The notes beneath the pieces are model-generated. The model had not been told where the DNA came from and did no database searches. It saw nothing but the letters and a program-made list of their open reading frames with translations. A stretch of DNA of 64,000 nt from JAJFUI01 sp963754135 (GTDB lineage: Bacteria > Planctomycetota > Planctomycetia > Pirellulales > Thermoguttaceae): NCBI GenBank assembly GCA_963754135.1, contig CAVWEY010000003.1, positions 558,001 through 622,000 on the forward strand. Reading direction: 5' to 3'. This document shows, in pieces, positions 16,707 through 26,713 of the stretch (its first letter is position 1; each line of letters begins with the position of its first letter). Made by a program: the position numbers and the translations under genes.

Positions 16707-16772
16707 GTCATTCTGAGCGCAGCGAGGAATCTCCCCTGCGCCACGGAGATTCTTCGCTGCGCTCAGAATGAC
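16707..16772. repeat. Inverted repeat 'GTCATTCTGAGCGCAGCGA' word family
   Basis: Arms 16707-16734 and 16745-16772 are nearly perfect reverse complements around a ten-base loop. It lies in the gap between guaB and the IS1595 element. Confidence 0.8.
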
Positions 16773-16860
16773 GAAACCGCCAAGAAGAATGGGCAGCCCT
16801 GTCCAGGCGGCCCTTCGGGCCACCGTCTTCAGTGCCGCCAAAAAGGGGGGGCGGCTCGAC

Positions 16861-17883
16861 TAGGGTTATTCAATTGACTCCACCTACCACAACCGGTAGT
16901 ATGTGGGGATGGACGACACCTATCCTCGGACGATTCTCGATCTGGAGGATCGTTTCCGCACGGAAGAGGACTGCCGGGTGTACCTGGCACGGTTGCGATG
17001 GCCCAATGGCTTTGTATGCCCGCGTTGTGGGCACCATGGCGGATGGCCGGCTACACGTGGTCGGTTGATTTGTAGGCGCTGTCGCGGCCAGGCGTCGGCG
17101 ATCGCCGGAACGATCTTCCAAGATACGCACAAACCCTTGCGTCTATGGTTTCGGGCAATTTGGCAGGTAACCAGTCAAAAGCACGGGGCAAGCGCCCTGA
17201 ACCTCCAACGAGTTCTCGGCTTGGGCAGCTATGTGACTGCATGGACGTGGTTGCATAAGTTGCGACGTGCTATGGTTCGCCCTGGCCGCGATCGCCTTGC
17301 CGGGCGAGTGGAGGTTGATGAGACCTACGTAGGGGGGGAAGGCAAACGGACGGGCAGTCGTAGTCTGGACAAGGCAATGGTAGTGATTGCCGCGGAAGAG
17401 GATGGGGCTGGGATCGGGCGTATCCGTATGGCACGGATTGTCACCGCGTCACGGATTTCCTTGCATCGCTTCATCCAAGCTTCGGTTGCGACTGGCAGCA
17501 CGGTCCACACGGATGGAAACGCGTCATACACCGGATTAGACGGTATTGGCTATGTGCATGAGGTGACAGTTCTGACCGGTCGTGGGAAAGACGCGGCCAC
17601 GGAATTGCTTCCGCGGATTCACAGGGTCGCCTCCCTCCTGAAACGCTGGCTACTAGGCACCCATCAAGGCGCAGTTCGTCCAAACTACCTGGACTACTAT
17701 CTCGACGAATTTACCTTCCGTTTTAACCGACGCACCTCGCGATCCCGTGGCTTGCTCTTCTATCAGTTGCTCGAACAAGCGATGCAGGTTGAACCGGTCC
17801 CCTATCGTACTATTGTCACCGAGGCCGCCGAGCCCTTCTGACTACAAGATATTGGGGGTGGTGGAGTCAATTGAATAACCCTA
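16861..17883 (+). mobile_element. Complete IS1595-type insertion sequence
   Basis: The termini are perfect inverted repeats (TAGGGTTATTCAATTGACTC... at 16861-16884 and its complement at 17860-17883). A 9-bp direct repeat CGGCTCGAC flanks it at 16852-16860 and 17884-17892 (the family usually makes 8 bp). The element is 1023 bp with one transposase gene. Intact ends, duplication and frame suggest recent movement. Confidence 0.92.
16909..17841 (+). CDS. IS1595 family transposase (ISXO2-like DDE domain)
   Basis: 310 residues from ATG 16909. An N-terminal zinc ribbon (CPRCGHHGGW... CRRC) spans about residues 36-60. The ISXO2-like catalytic domain has first Asp in VEVDETYVGGEGKR, second Asp in VHTDGNASY, and the C-terminal THQGAVRPNYLDYYLDEFTFRFNRR block typical of the family. 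No frameshift or stop. It lies inside the inverted repeats of the element. Confidence 0.95.
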   Translation: MDDTYPRTILDLEDRFRTEEDCRVYLARLRWPNGFVCPRCGHHGGWPATRGRLICRRCRGQASAIAGTIFQDTHKPLRLWFRAIWQVTSQKHGASALNLQRVLGLGSYVTAWTWLHKLRRAMVRPGRDRLAGRVEVDETYVGGEGKRTGSRSLDKAMVVIAAEEDGAGIGRIRMARIVTASRISLHRFIQASVATGSTVHTDGNASYTGLDGIGYVHEVTVLTGRGKDAATELLPRIHRVASLLKRWLLGTHQGAVRPNYLDYYLDEFTFRFNRRTSRSRGLLFYQLLEQAMQVEPVPYRTIVTEAAEPF

Positions 17884-17892
17884 CGGCTCGAC

Positions 17893-18337
17893 AGTCATGC
17901 AAAAAACTTTTCCGCAAATTGTTGACAACTTATTGTGAAATTGCTATGGTGACGGAATCCACTAGTGTGCGGGGGATGATACTCCCTGCTGCTTTTCCAC
18001 GGCTGGTCTGTTTTTCTTTTTTGCGTTGACGCCTCCTGCGAGTCGGCATCTCTGGCGACGGTGCAGTGGGAGGGGGTGATGCTTGGGAAAGAGAAACCGT
18101 CTTCTCTGAACCGGGTCTCTTGAAACGGCGCGACGCCGGGGCAGCACACGCGCGGCGGAGGACCGGCCGGCCGCGTTGCCGACCGCATCTTTCCGCCCCC
18201 GCGGAATGGTTGCGCCAGATCATCTGGGCACCGGCCCGCATTGCGGCGCCGGTCATGTCGGTTCCCAAAATCGGCAACCGACGAGTGGGGCTTTTCCAAG
18301 TTCCTTCAGTTTCTTCCCGAAAACAAAGGAAAGCATC
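17893..18337 (+). other. Promoter and long leader of the PEP-CTERM gene
   Basis: 445 bases without a gene. A strong promoter lies at 17922-17950; from there about 380 bases precede ATG 18338. AAAGGAAAG precedes the start codon. I see no known riboswitch. The IS1595 copy ends 30 bases upstream of the -35 box. Confidence 0.5.
17922..17950 (+). promoter_or_regulatory. Candidate sigma-70 promoter for the PEP-CTERM gene
   Basis: TTGACA (17922-17927), 17-base spacer, TATGGT (17945-17950). The only gene downstream on this strand is the PEP-CTERM protein. Confidence 0.55.
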
Positions 18338-19006
18338 ATGCGGACGCGAAACCTAATCCTGTTTGTCGCCGTGGTCCTAGTGTTGGCTTGCGCATTGCCG
18401 GTGCAGGCTCAAATCAACGCCGGCAACGGACCCGGCGGGAGTATTACGGTGCCGGTCGACTTCGGCACGACCGGATGGTACTACGACTCGGGCCCTGGCG
18501 GCGGGATCTACCTGGATCCCAATGCGGGGCCGTTGCAGAAGACGCTTGGCCTTCCCCCCGTGAATGCCCAGAATCCAAATGGTCAATTCATAGTCGGCCA
18601 GTCGTACACGCTGTGGGAAAATCTGCTTATCGCGCCGTACCCCGGCAGTCAGCCTCCCGGACCGGCGTGGACGGACTTCCACGAAACCATCACCACGCCC
18701 GGCTGGCAGTGGGACACGGGCAACGTATGGGGATGCACAAGCATCAACCCGCTTGGAGTTGCGGGCAACCCTTTGATTTCCCCAAACTTTCTTAACGTCG
18801 ATTGGACCTTCACTCCCGCGGCGCCCGTCGGATGCACGCTCACGTTGACCAAGTACCTCAAGTTTATCGGTGGCGCCGGATCAAACCCATTGGTGCAGCC
18901 GATCATCAGCGAGTATCCGACGCCGGAGCCCTCCACCATCGTCCTATTGGTCGTGGGTGCGATCTCGGCGTTCGGGTACGGCTGGTATCGCCGCCGCCGG
19001 GCGTAG
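18338..19006 (+). CDS. PEP-CTERM sorting-domain protein
   Basis: 222 residues. The signal peptide is MRTRNLILFVAVVLVLACALPVQAQ. The C-terminal sorting tail has PTPEPSTIVLLV, a transmembrane segment and the basic end YRRRRA, which is the substrate signal for exosortase/PEP-CTERM processing. The middle is Gly/Pro/Trp-rich with no domain I know (WYYDSGPGGG, WTDFHETITTPGW). It would be exported, anchored, then cleaved and possibly attached to the extracellular matrix. No exosortase is in the window. Confidence 0.9.
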   Translation: MRTRNLILFVAVVLVLACALPVQAQINAGNGPGGSITVPVDFGTTGWYYDSGPGGGIYLDPNAGPLQKTLGLPPVNAQNPNGQFIVGQSYTLWENLLIAPYPGSQPPGPAWTDFHETITTPGWQWDTGNVWGCTSINPLGVAGNPLISPNFLNVDWTFTPAAPVGCTLTLTKYLKFIGGAGSNPLVQPIISEYPTPEPSTIVLLVVGAISAFGYGWYRRRRA

Positions 19007-19110
19007 TGCGGCTCCTGGCCGATTGAAATGAGGTTGATTGCGGTTTTAGGCGGCGACTGCCCGTCGCCGATCCCGACGGGAAGGGTCTGCCCATCACGGC
19101 AACAAAAGGC

Positions 19111-19191
19111 GAAGGCCCGCACGGTTATCAAGGTGTTACAACCATTCGTACGGGCGGATGGTTATCGGTATTCCTTGATCGGCGGGCCTTC
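19111..19191 (+). other. Nested three-stem hairpin, possible structured RNA
   Basis: Three coaxial stems in 81 bases. Outer: GAAGGCCCGC (19111-19120) with GCGGGCCTTC (19182-19191). Middle: ATCAAGG (19127-19133) with CCTTGAT (19173-19179). Inner: AACCATTCG (19140-19148) with CGGATGGTT (19155-19163), closing a TACGGG loop. All 26 pairs form with one G-U. Asymmetric internal loops separate the stems, unlike the simple word palindromes elsewhere. It lies about 105 bases downstream of the PEP-CTERM stop. It could be a small RNA, a 3'-UTR element or a MITE; no family is recognised. Confidence 0.45.
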
Positions 19192-19272
19192 TATAGGAAT
19201 GGTTGCGGGCCAGGCGGATTGGACAAGCCCGCACGATGGCCGCCCCCGCCGACGCCCGGCGGAGGCAAGCCC

Positions 19273-19557
19273 TTATTTCGTCGTCGTTGCGCGGCCGGCG
19301 GTGGCCGGCACGCCGCCCGTTTTCAAGGCATCGGCCACTTTGTTCTTGAGGTCCGGCTGCGCGGCCACGGCCGTGTCAAAATCCTTCTGGGCGGCGTCCT
19401 TCTGCCCTTGCTTGAGTTGCACCAGCCCGCGGCCAAACAAGGCGCATGGCAAGCTCCTTTCCAACCGGAGTTGAAACTGATTGACGTTGCCGATGAATGT
19501 TATCGCGGGCAGTGCGGTTTTCAACGTCCGAGGATTCCCTACCCGGCCCTCGGGCAT
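19273..19557 (-). pseudogene. C-terminal TPR-like remnant
   Basis: The last 60 residues resemble the end of a TPR protein (LFGRGLVQLKQGQKDAAQKDFDTAVAAQPDLKNKV) with a low-complexity tail. The preceding residues show no repeat, and an inverted repeat lies just upstream, so the body of the gene appears lost. It may be a short independent protein starting at ATG 19557, but I favour a fragment. Confidence 0.4.
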
Positions 19558-19576
19558 TACCCGATCCCCGCCGCAT

Positions 19577-19636
19577 TGTAGCCGGCACACGCCGTGTGCC
19601 GGCCATCGTGTCCGCACACGGCCTGTGCGGACTACA
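19577..19636. repeat. Palindromic element, 'GTAGCCGGCACACGCCGTGT' word family
   Basis: Left arm 19577-19602 and right arm 19611-19636 pair around an eight-base loop, and each arm is itself palindromic. It lies between divergent genes. Confidence 0.8.
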
Positions 19637-19644
19637 TTGCCGAC

Positions 19645-19673
19645 TTGACGGCGCAGGACGGGAGTGCTAGCCT
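19645..19673 (+). promoter_or_regulatory. Candidate promoter for the short-chain dehydrogenase
   Basis: TTGACG (19645-19650), 17-base spacer, TAGCCT (19668-19673). Transcription would start at about 19680, exactly at an in-frame ATG, so either a leaderless start there or the RBS-preceded ATG at 19701 is used. Confidence 0.45.
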
Positions 19674-19700
19674 GGGGCCATGCGGCGGTCGGAGCGTTTT

Positions 19701-20563
19701 ATGTCCGGCGGAATGCAGCCCTTGGCCATCGTCCTTACCGGTGCGTCGACCGGGATTGGCCGGGCCTGCGCGCTGGAATTGGACCGCCGCGGCTGTCGCG
19801 TCTTCGCCGGGGTCCGCTCGGAGCAGGCTGCCGAGGAATTGCAGGCCGCAGCGTCCGGGAGGCTTGCGCCGCTGCGGCTCGACGTGACCGACGGCGGGCA
19901 AATCGCCGCCGCCGCCGAGACGGTGGCCAACAGCACCGGCGAGGCGGGCCTGGCCGGCCTGGTAAATAACGCCGGCATCGTCATCTCCGGCCCCTTGGAG
20001 CTTGTGCCCATCGACGCCTGGCGCCGCCAACTCGAGGTGAACGTGCTCGGCCAAGTGGCGGTAACGCAAGCCTTCCTGCCGCTGCTGCGGAAGGCCGGCG
20101 GCCGGGTCGTCAACATCAGCTCCGTCAACGGCGGGCTGTCCGCGCCTACATGGCGCCTTATTCCGCATCCAAGTTCGCCGTGGAAGCAATCACCGACGCC
20201 CTGCGCACGGAACTCCGCACCTTCGGCATCCACGTCGCGGCGGTCGAGCCGGGGCCCATCGACACGCCGATCTGGCAGAAGTCGCTGGCCGTGGCCGACC
20301 GGATGGCGAAGAACATCGAGCCGGCGGCGCTCAGGCTCTATGAGTCGGACCTGAAGGCCATGCGCGAGGCGGTCGCCCGACAAGCCCGCGGGGCCGAGCC
20401 GGTCGAGCGGGTGGTGCGGGCGGTGGTCCACGCCCTGACGGCCAAGCGGCCGAAAACCCGCTACTTCATCGGTCTGCGGGCGCGGATGCCCTTCAAAATC
20501 CTCAAAATGGTCCCCGACCGCTTCCGCGATTGGCTGATCCGCAAGGCCATCGGTTTGCGCTGA
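19701..20563 (+). CDS. Short-chain dehydrogenase/reductase (one-base frameshift)
   Basis: About 287 residues when joined. N-terminal NAD(P) site TGASTGIGRACALEL, NNAG (LVNNAGIVIS), and NISSVNGG with the catalytic Ser read in the first frame up to about 20145. The catalytic YSASKFAVEA and the rest (ALRTELRTFGIHVAAVEPGPIDTP...) read from 20150 in another frame. Inserting one C in the GCGCCTACATGG stretch restores a standard SDR, so a missed homopolymer base is likely. The C-terminal extension RMPFKILKMVPDRFRDWLIRKAIG is typical of oxidoreductase-type SDRs acting on hydrophobic substrates. The start at 19701 has GGAG upstream. Confidence 0.8.
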
Positions 20564-20576
20564 ACACGCCCCAGTT

Positions 20577-20652
20577 TGTGCCACTGCTTGGAACAAGCAG
20601 TGCTGCCTTGCCGGCTTACACCGAGCACTGCTTGTCCCAAGCAGTGGCACAC
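20577..20652. repeat. Palindromic element, 'GTGCCACTGCTT' word family
   Basis: Arms 20577-20604 and 20623-20652 are nearly exact reverse complements, each with its own hairpin. It begins 14 bases after the SDR stop and ends 37 bases before the convergent glycosidase stop. It has the same composite structure as the element inside the acetyltransferase gene. Confidence 0.85.
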
Positions 20653-20688
20653 AGTCGTCAATTCACCCCGCGTGGTGTAAAACGCCGA

Positions 20689-23600
20689 TTATCGCCTCAC
20701 CGCCGGCACGAGCGTCACGGGGCCTAACAGGCCGGATTCGACCGGGGCCGAGTCCTTCTTCCACAGCCGCCAAGTGGTGAAGGTGTAGCGGCCGGTCGGG
20801 CTGGGCTTGCCGTCCTGCAACCATTGCGGCCACGCCTTCAGCGTGCCGTTGGCGTTGCGGCTGCTGTCCTCCGGGAGTTGCTCGTCGCCGATCTGCCGGT
20901 TGATCCAGAGATTGACGACCTTCACTTCGAGCTGATTCTCGCCGGCCTTGGCCGCACCGGTAACGTCCAATCGGAAAGGCGCTTTCCAGAGAACGCCGAG
21001 GTCCTTGCCGTTGAGCTTCACTTCCGCCATCACTTGGACACGGCCCAGGTCGAGGTACAGACGGTTGCCCGGGGCGAGCATCTCGGCCGGCACGGTAACG
21101 CTTTTCCGATACGTGGCGGCGCCCGAGAAGTAGCGGATGCCCGGCTCGCCGCGCTGGTTCCACGGGACAAGCGTGTCGAAGCTGAGCTTTCCGGGCCCGC
21201 CGGAGGCCGGGGGGAGCTCGACGTCCCACGGCCCGGCGACCGTCAGGGGAGCGGGCAGCGCAACGGTGAACTCGCGGGCGCCGCCGTCGGCTGTCTTGAC
21301 GACGTACTTGCCCGACTGCATCACTTCGCCGTGGACCAGGTCCACCGCCGGTGCGTGCACCTCGCCCGCGGCCGGAGAGCCGGCCCGCGCCACGGGCTCG
21401 AACCGCAGCAGTTCCCGCCCGTCGCGGGTAAACGAGACGACGCGATCCACCGGCTTGTCGCTCGGCTTGCGGAACACGACGAAGACCAACTCGGTCGGGC
21501 CGAAACGCAACGGCACGCGGGTCACGCCTCCCTTTTCTTGGAAAGCCGGCAGCAGAGCAGTTTCGCCCGTCTCGGGATGCCACAACTCCGGCTGCTTGCC
21601 GGTGACGCGGAACGAGCACACGCTCTCGAAGGTCTGCGATGTGCCGTTGGCGACGAAATAGACGTCGCTCCGGCCGATCCGGCGGTGGATGTAGCGCATC
21701 AGCCGCTCGGCGGCGAAGTCGGGCGGAACGCCGCGGGCGGCGAGCACCTCGGCCGCCGACTTGCCGCCGGCCAGCTTGCCGCCCGCCCAAAGCTCATCGG
21801 CCAGTTTCCGCACCTCGGCGTCGCAGCGGGGATAGCCGCAAAGGCTCGGCGACTTCTGCGGCCGCGCGGGGCGACCACCGTGGCGCCGGCCTCGGCCAAC
21901 TCCTTGATCCTGCGGAGCAAGGCCGGCGTCATCGTCTCGGCTTGCGGCAGCACAAGCGCCCGGTAACTCATGCCGTCGGGCAGCACGATCCGGCCGTCCT
22001 TGACGGTCATCCGCTCCATCACAACCTGCGGCGTGCAGCCGTCAAAGTCATAGCCGGAGCGGTAGAACGCCGCCTGCATCGCGTCGGCGGGCGGGGTGAA
22101 CCGCCGCGGGGCGCCTTCGGGCTGGAGGTAGCACACGTCGGCTACGTACTGCCCCTGCTGGAGCAGGAATTGGCAACGGGCGAGATACTCGTGCCAGGGA
22201 CGCAACTGCTCCCACCACGTCTGCGTCCGCTCGTAGTGCAGGCCCCAGGGGCCCATGGACATGCCGGGGCGGACGTCCCGCCAGGGCTGCAAGGCGTAGC
22301 GATGGAAGACGAAGCGGTTGATGCCCTCGCAGAAGGCCCAGTCGCCCAAGTCCTTGATGTTGCCCGGATGGCTCTGCCATTTCTCCGCGTCGGTGGCGGT
22401 GAAGGCCTCGGCGCCGAGGATCCGCTTGCCGTAGACGTGCGCCGCGGAGGCCATCTCCGTGCAGCTATACGCCGCCCCGAACTTGTCCCAGGACCAGAAC
22501 TCCGACATCGGCTCGTCGGCCTGGCCCGCGTAGGTCATCTCGTCGCAAGGCGAGCCGTCGTAGGCCTCGATCGACAGCCGCAGCCCGTGCTCCTGGGCCA
22601 GCTTCGCGGATCTGCCCGGCGTAGTTCTCGATCACCATGTCCGAGATCACCTGCCGCAGGTCCCACAGGAACCGCTCGGAGACTTCCAGGCTATCGACGA
22701 CGCGGCCGGTGAAAGTCGGGCAGAAAGGGCAGGATGTCGTAGCCCCGTCGCCGCTGGAATTCTTCCCGCATCCGCGGCGTCCAGTTCTGCGAACCGACCT
22801 CCCAACTGTCGATGTGCATGGAGACGAGCGTTTTGCCCCGCCCCGCCAGCGGCCGCGAATCGGCGATGAGCTTGGCCATCAGACCGTTGAAGTGGGCTTC
22901 GGCGCCCTCCTTGCACAGCTTGTCGCACTCCAGTCCGCGGCCCGAGACCGGGGAGGGCAGGTTTTCCTTGCCGGTGGTCGTGTGGCCGAAGCGGAGCAAC
23001 AACCACTTGCCCGGCGGGGCGTCCCAGGCGATCTTGCCGTCCTTGCCCATGCTGGCCGTCAAGTCGAGTATACGGCCGCGGGGGATGACCGCATCGGCCG
23101 GCAGCGCAGGAAAGGCGGCCGGCTGCGGCCCGAGAATCTGCGGCTCGAAGGAAGCCTTGCCGCGGATGCCCTCGATGCGGACGTTTACGGGCGGCTCGGG
23201 AACGGCCAGCACGGCGATGTCGCGGTAGAAGCCGTGGAGCGAGCGGGGCAGGGGCAGAACGCCCTCGAACCGCCGCCCGCCCTCCACGCGCGTCTCGCTC
23301 CACGTGACCTTCTGCATCGACAGTTCCGGCGGAATCCACGGCCCACCGCTGCCGCACCAACCGGCGTCGTTGTTCATGTTCACTTCCAGGCCCAGCCGGT
23401 GGGCCTCGGAACAGACGAACTTGAAGAGTTCCCGCCACTCCGGGCCGGCGAATTTCACCGGGCCTAGCGGGGCGCCCTGGTCCACTTCCATGATCAGCAC
23501 GCCCCCAATGCCCACCCGCTGCATTGCCTCCAGGTCGGCCGTGACGCCCTCGCGAGTGATGTTCCCGTTGAGCCAGAACCAATAGACCCACGGCCTGGCC

Positions 23601-23719
23601 GACTCCGGCGGGGTACGAAAGCCTTGCTCAAGCTGCGGGCCGGCAACGGCCCCCCGCCAACTGCAACACACCATGATGAAGGCCAACCCGGCAGTGGTCC
23701 ATGACCGTCTGATGAACAT
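20689..23719 (-). CDS. GH106-like alpha-L-rhamnosidase, secreted (three frameshifts)
   Basis: Roughly 1010 residues when frames are joined. Signal peptide MFIRRSWTTAGLAFIMVCCS from ATG 23719 (AGGAG upstream). Catalytic part: ARPWVYWFWLNGNITREGV, GGVLIMEVDQG, HIDSWEVGSQNWTP (residues 1-340), then MTYAGQADEPMSEFWSW, FVFHRYALQPW, GPWGLHYERTQTWW. The C-terminal half holds jelly-roll/sugar-binding domains (WDVELPPASGG, YRKSVTVPAEML, LGRVQVMAEVKLNGK, NLWINRQIGDEQLP). Breaks lie near 22720, 22610 and 21875; all are repairable by single bases. GH106 enzymes release L-rhamnose from plant or algal glycans. It is divergent from L-fucose isomerase, fitting deoxysugar use. Confidence 0.75.
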
Positions 23720-23889
23720 GAGCGGAACTCCTGAAATAGGGGTCATCGGTACGCCCACTGAGCATAGTTGAGGACGCGATCGGCGTCAATCGGCACCGCC
23801 TGAGCCGCTTCTCCGGCCCCCTTGCGGGACGCGGCGCGAAACGCCACACTGAGGGTTCCTTGGATGCCCAAAATCCGGAGTAATCGAAC

Positions 23890-25700
23890 ATGGCCACGCA
23901 GAGCGGAGCCGGCGTCTCGTTGGCGAACCGGCTGGTTGGGTCGCTACCCAAGGTCGGCATCCGGCCGGCAATCGACGGCCGGCGAAAAGGCGTGCGGGAA
24001 TCGCTGGAAGGGCAAACGATGGGGATGGCCCGCGCCGCCGCCCGGCTGATCGAGGCGAATCTCCGTCACGCCTGCGGCGCGCCGGTCGAGTGCGTGATTG
24101 CCGACACCTGCATTGGCGGCGTGGCCGAGGCCGCTCGCGCCGCGGAGAAGTTCGCCCGCGAAGGCGTCGGCCTGTCACTCACCGTTTCGCCCTGCTGGTG
24201 CTACGGCTCGGAAACGATGGACATGGACCCGCTGCTGCCCAAGGCCGTATGGGGCTTTAACGGCACGGAGCGGCCGGGGGCCGTCTATCTGGCCGCCGTC
24301 TTGGCCGGGCACAACCAGAAGGGCCTGCCGGCGTTCGGCATCTATGGCCGCGACGTGCAAGACCGGGACGAGACCGACATCCCCGCCGATGTGCGTCAGA
24401 AACTTCTCCGCTTCGTGCGCGCCGGTCTGGCCGCGGCCACCCTCCGCGGCAAATCCTATCTCTCGTTGGGCAACGTCTCGATGGGCATCGCCGGCTCCCT
24501 GGTCAACCACAACTTCTTCCAGCGCTGGCTGGGCATGAGGGTCGAGACGTCCGATATGGTCGAGTTTGTCCGCCGCGTCGAGCGGAACATTTTGGATCCC
24601 GCCGAGTTCGGGCGGGCCCTGGCCTGGACCAAGACCCACTGCAAGGAAGGCGAGGACCAGAACGCGCCGGAGAACCGCTTCTCGCCGGCCCAGCAGCAGC
24701 GGGTCTGGGAGTGGTCGGTCAAAATGGCCATCATCGCCCGCGACCTGATGGTCGGCAATCCGCGGCTGGCCGAGTTGGGCTTCGGCGAGGAGGCCCTGGG
24801 CCGCAACGCCATCGTCGCCGGCTTCCAAGGCCAGCGGCAGTGGACCGACCACCTGCCCAACGGCGATTTCATGGAGGCCATCCTCAACTCGTCCTTCGAC
24901 TGGAACGGCATCCGCGCCCCGTACATCTTCGCCACCGAGAACGACAGCCTCAACGGCGCGTCGATGCTCTTCGGCCATCTCTTGACCTGCACCGCCCAGG
25001 TCTTCGCCGACGTGCGGACCTATTGGAGCCCGGCCGCGCTGAAGAGGGTCGCGGGCTACGAGCCGACCGGCGTGGCCGCTGGCGGATTGATCCATCTGAT
25101 CAACTCCGGCGCCGCCGCCCTGGACGGCGCCGGCTGCCAGACGATCGACGGCCGGCCCGCTATCAAGCCTTTCTGGGAAATCACCGAGGCCGAAGCCCGG
25201 CAGTGCCTCGACGCGACCACGTGGTATCCCGGCATCACGGAATACTTCCGCGGCGGCGGGTTCTCCTCGCACTTCATCTCCCGCGGCGGCATGCCCATCA
25301 CCATGTCGCGGATCAACCTGGTGCGGGGCCTCGGGCCGGTGCTCCAATTGGCGGAAGGGTGGACCTTCGAGTTGCCCCAGAAGGTCCACGACATTCTCGA
25401 TCGCCGCACCGACCGGACTTGGCCGACCACCTGGTTCGCCCCGCGGCTGACCGGCCGGGGCCCGTTCGCCGATGGTTACGCGGTGATGAACGCCTGGGGC
25501 GCGAACCACGGGGCGTTCAGCTACGGACACATCGGGGCCGACCTGATCGCGCTTGCCTCGATGCTTAGAATACCCGTGTGTATGCACAACGTGCCGGAGC
25601 AGGACGTCTTCCGGCCCAGCGCGTGGAACGCCTTCGGCACGGCGGATTTGGAGGGGGCGGATTTCCGGGCCTGCGCAACTTCGGGCCATTGTACGGATAG
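23890..25700 (+). CDS. fucI: L-fucose (D-arabinose) isomerase, frameshift near the C-terminus
   Basis: About 603 residues. FucI motifs: GSLPKVGIRPAIDGRRKGVRES at the N-terminus, CWCYGSETMDMDP, TENDSLNGASMLFGHLLT with the Mn-binding Glu/Asp, and NAWGANHGAFSYGHIGADLI with the metal-binding His. The true C-terminus (NFGPLYG then TAG at 25698) is reached only after a one-base shift near 25674; without it the frame reads on over the next gene. It converts L-fucose to L-fuculose (or D-arabinose to D-ribulose) in the cytoplasm. GGAG precedes ATG 23890. It is followed by an aldo/keto reductase and divergent from a rhamnosidase. Confidence 0.93.
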
Positions 25701-25723
25701 TACATTCGACCGGGAGAAATCAC

Positions 25724-26707
25724 ATGATCTATCGCAAACTCGGCCCAGCGGGAATCGACGCCTCGGCCGTCGCTTTCGGCGCTTGGGCGATCGGCGGCTG
25801 GATGTGGGGCGGGGCGGACGAACGGCAGGCCATCGATGCCATCCACGCCGCCCTGGACCACGGCATCACCTTGATCGACACCGCACCCGCCTACGGCTTC
25901 GGCCGCTCCGAGGAGTTGGTCGGCCGGGCGATCCAGGGCCGCCGCAACAAGGTCGTCCTGGCGACCAAGTGCGGCCTGATCTGGGACCGCGAGGAAGGCG
26001 ATTTCTTCTTCCACTCCAGCCAGGAAGGCGTCACGCTCCGCCCCTCGGAGAAGAAAGTCTACAAGTGCCTCCGGCCCGAGAGCATCCGCGCGGAACTGGA
26101 GCGGAGCCTCAAGCGGCTGGGAACCACCTACGTCGATCTCTACCAGACGCATTGGCAGGAATCGACCACGCCCATCGCCGAGACGATGGCGACGCTGGTG
26201 AAGCTCAAGGAGGAGGGGAAGATCCGCGCCGTCGGCGTCTGCAACGCCAGCCTCGTGCAGATTGCCGAGTACGACCCGATCGACTCCGACCAGGAGAAGT
26301 TCAGCCTCTTGGACCGGGAGATCGAGCAAGACGGGCGGCTGGCCTATTGCCGGCGGTCGGGCATCGGCGTGCTCCCTTACTCGCCGCTCAGCAACGGGCT
26401 GTTGACCGGCAAGATCCAGCCCGGCCGGCAGTTCAACCCCGGCGATCTCCGCCGCGGCAACCGCCGCTTCACCGCGGCGAACATCGAGCGCATCAATGGC
26501 CTGTTGGAGCAACTCCGCCCGATTGCCCAACGCCATCAGGTCTCGATTGGCCAACTGGTCATCGCCTGGACGTTCTCGCAGCCGGGCGTCGCCAGCGTCC
26601 TCTGCGGCGCCCGCAACCCGCAGCAGGCAATCGAAAACGCGGCCGCCGGCAACGTCCGTCTGTCAGCGGAGGAAATCGAGTTGATCGGCGAGACGGTACA
26701 TGCGTAA
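25724..26707 (+). CDS. Aldo/keto reductase
   Basis: 327 residues from ATG 25724. The AKR barrel has Asp/Tyr in LIDTAPAYGFGRSEEL, catalytic Lys in LATKCGLI, His in LYQTHWQES, and the C-terminal NADPH-binding SVLCGARNPQQ. Such proteins reduce sugars or aldehydes. It starts 24 bases after fucI and is probably co-transcribed, so a role in handling the aldehyde from deoxysugar breakdown (such as lactaldehyde) is plausible but inferred. AKRs are promiscuous and the substrate cannot be read from sequence. Confidence 0.92.
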   Translation: MIYRKLGPAGIDASAVAFGAWAIGGWMWGGADERQAIDAIHAALDHGITLIDTAPAYGFGRSEELVGRAIQGRRNKVVLATKCGLIWDREEGDFFFHSSQEGVTLRPSEKKVYKCLRPESIRAELERSLKRLGTTYVDLYQTHWQESTTPIAETMATLVKLKEEGKIRAVGVCNASLVQIAEYDPIDSDQEKFSLLDREIEQDGRLAYCRRSGIGVLPYSPLSNGLLTGKIQPGRQFNPGDLRRGNRRFTAANIERINGLLEQLRPIAQRHQVSIGQLVIAWTFSQPGVASVLCGARNPQQAIENAAAGNVRLSAEEIELIGETVHA

Positions 26708-26713
26708 CCGGCG

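Noticed and set aside
10846..20652. Palindromes as integron attC sites
   Set aside because: No integrase, no R'/R'' core sites and no gene-cassette order; the arms are perfect simple complements.
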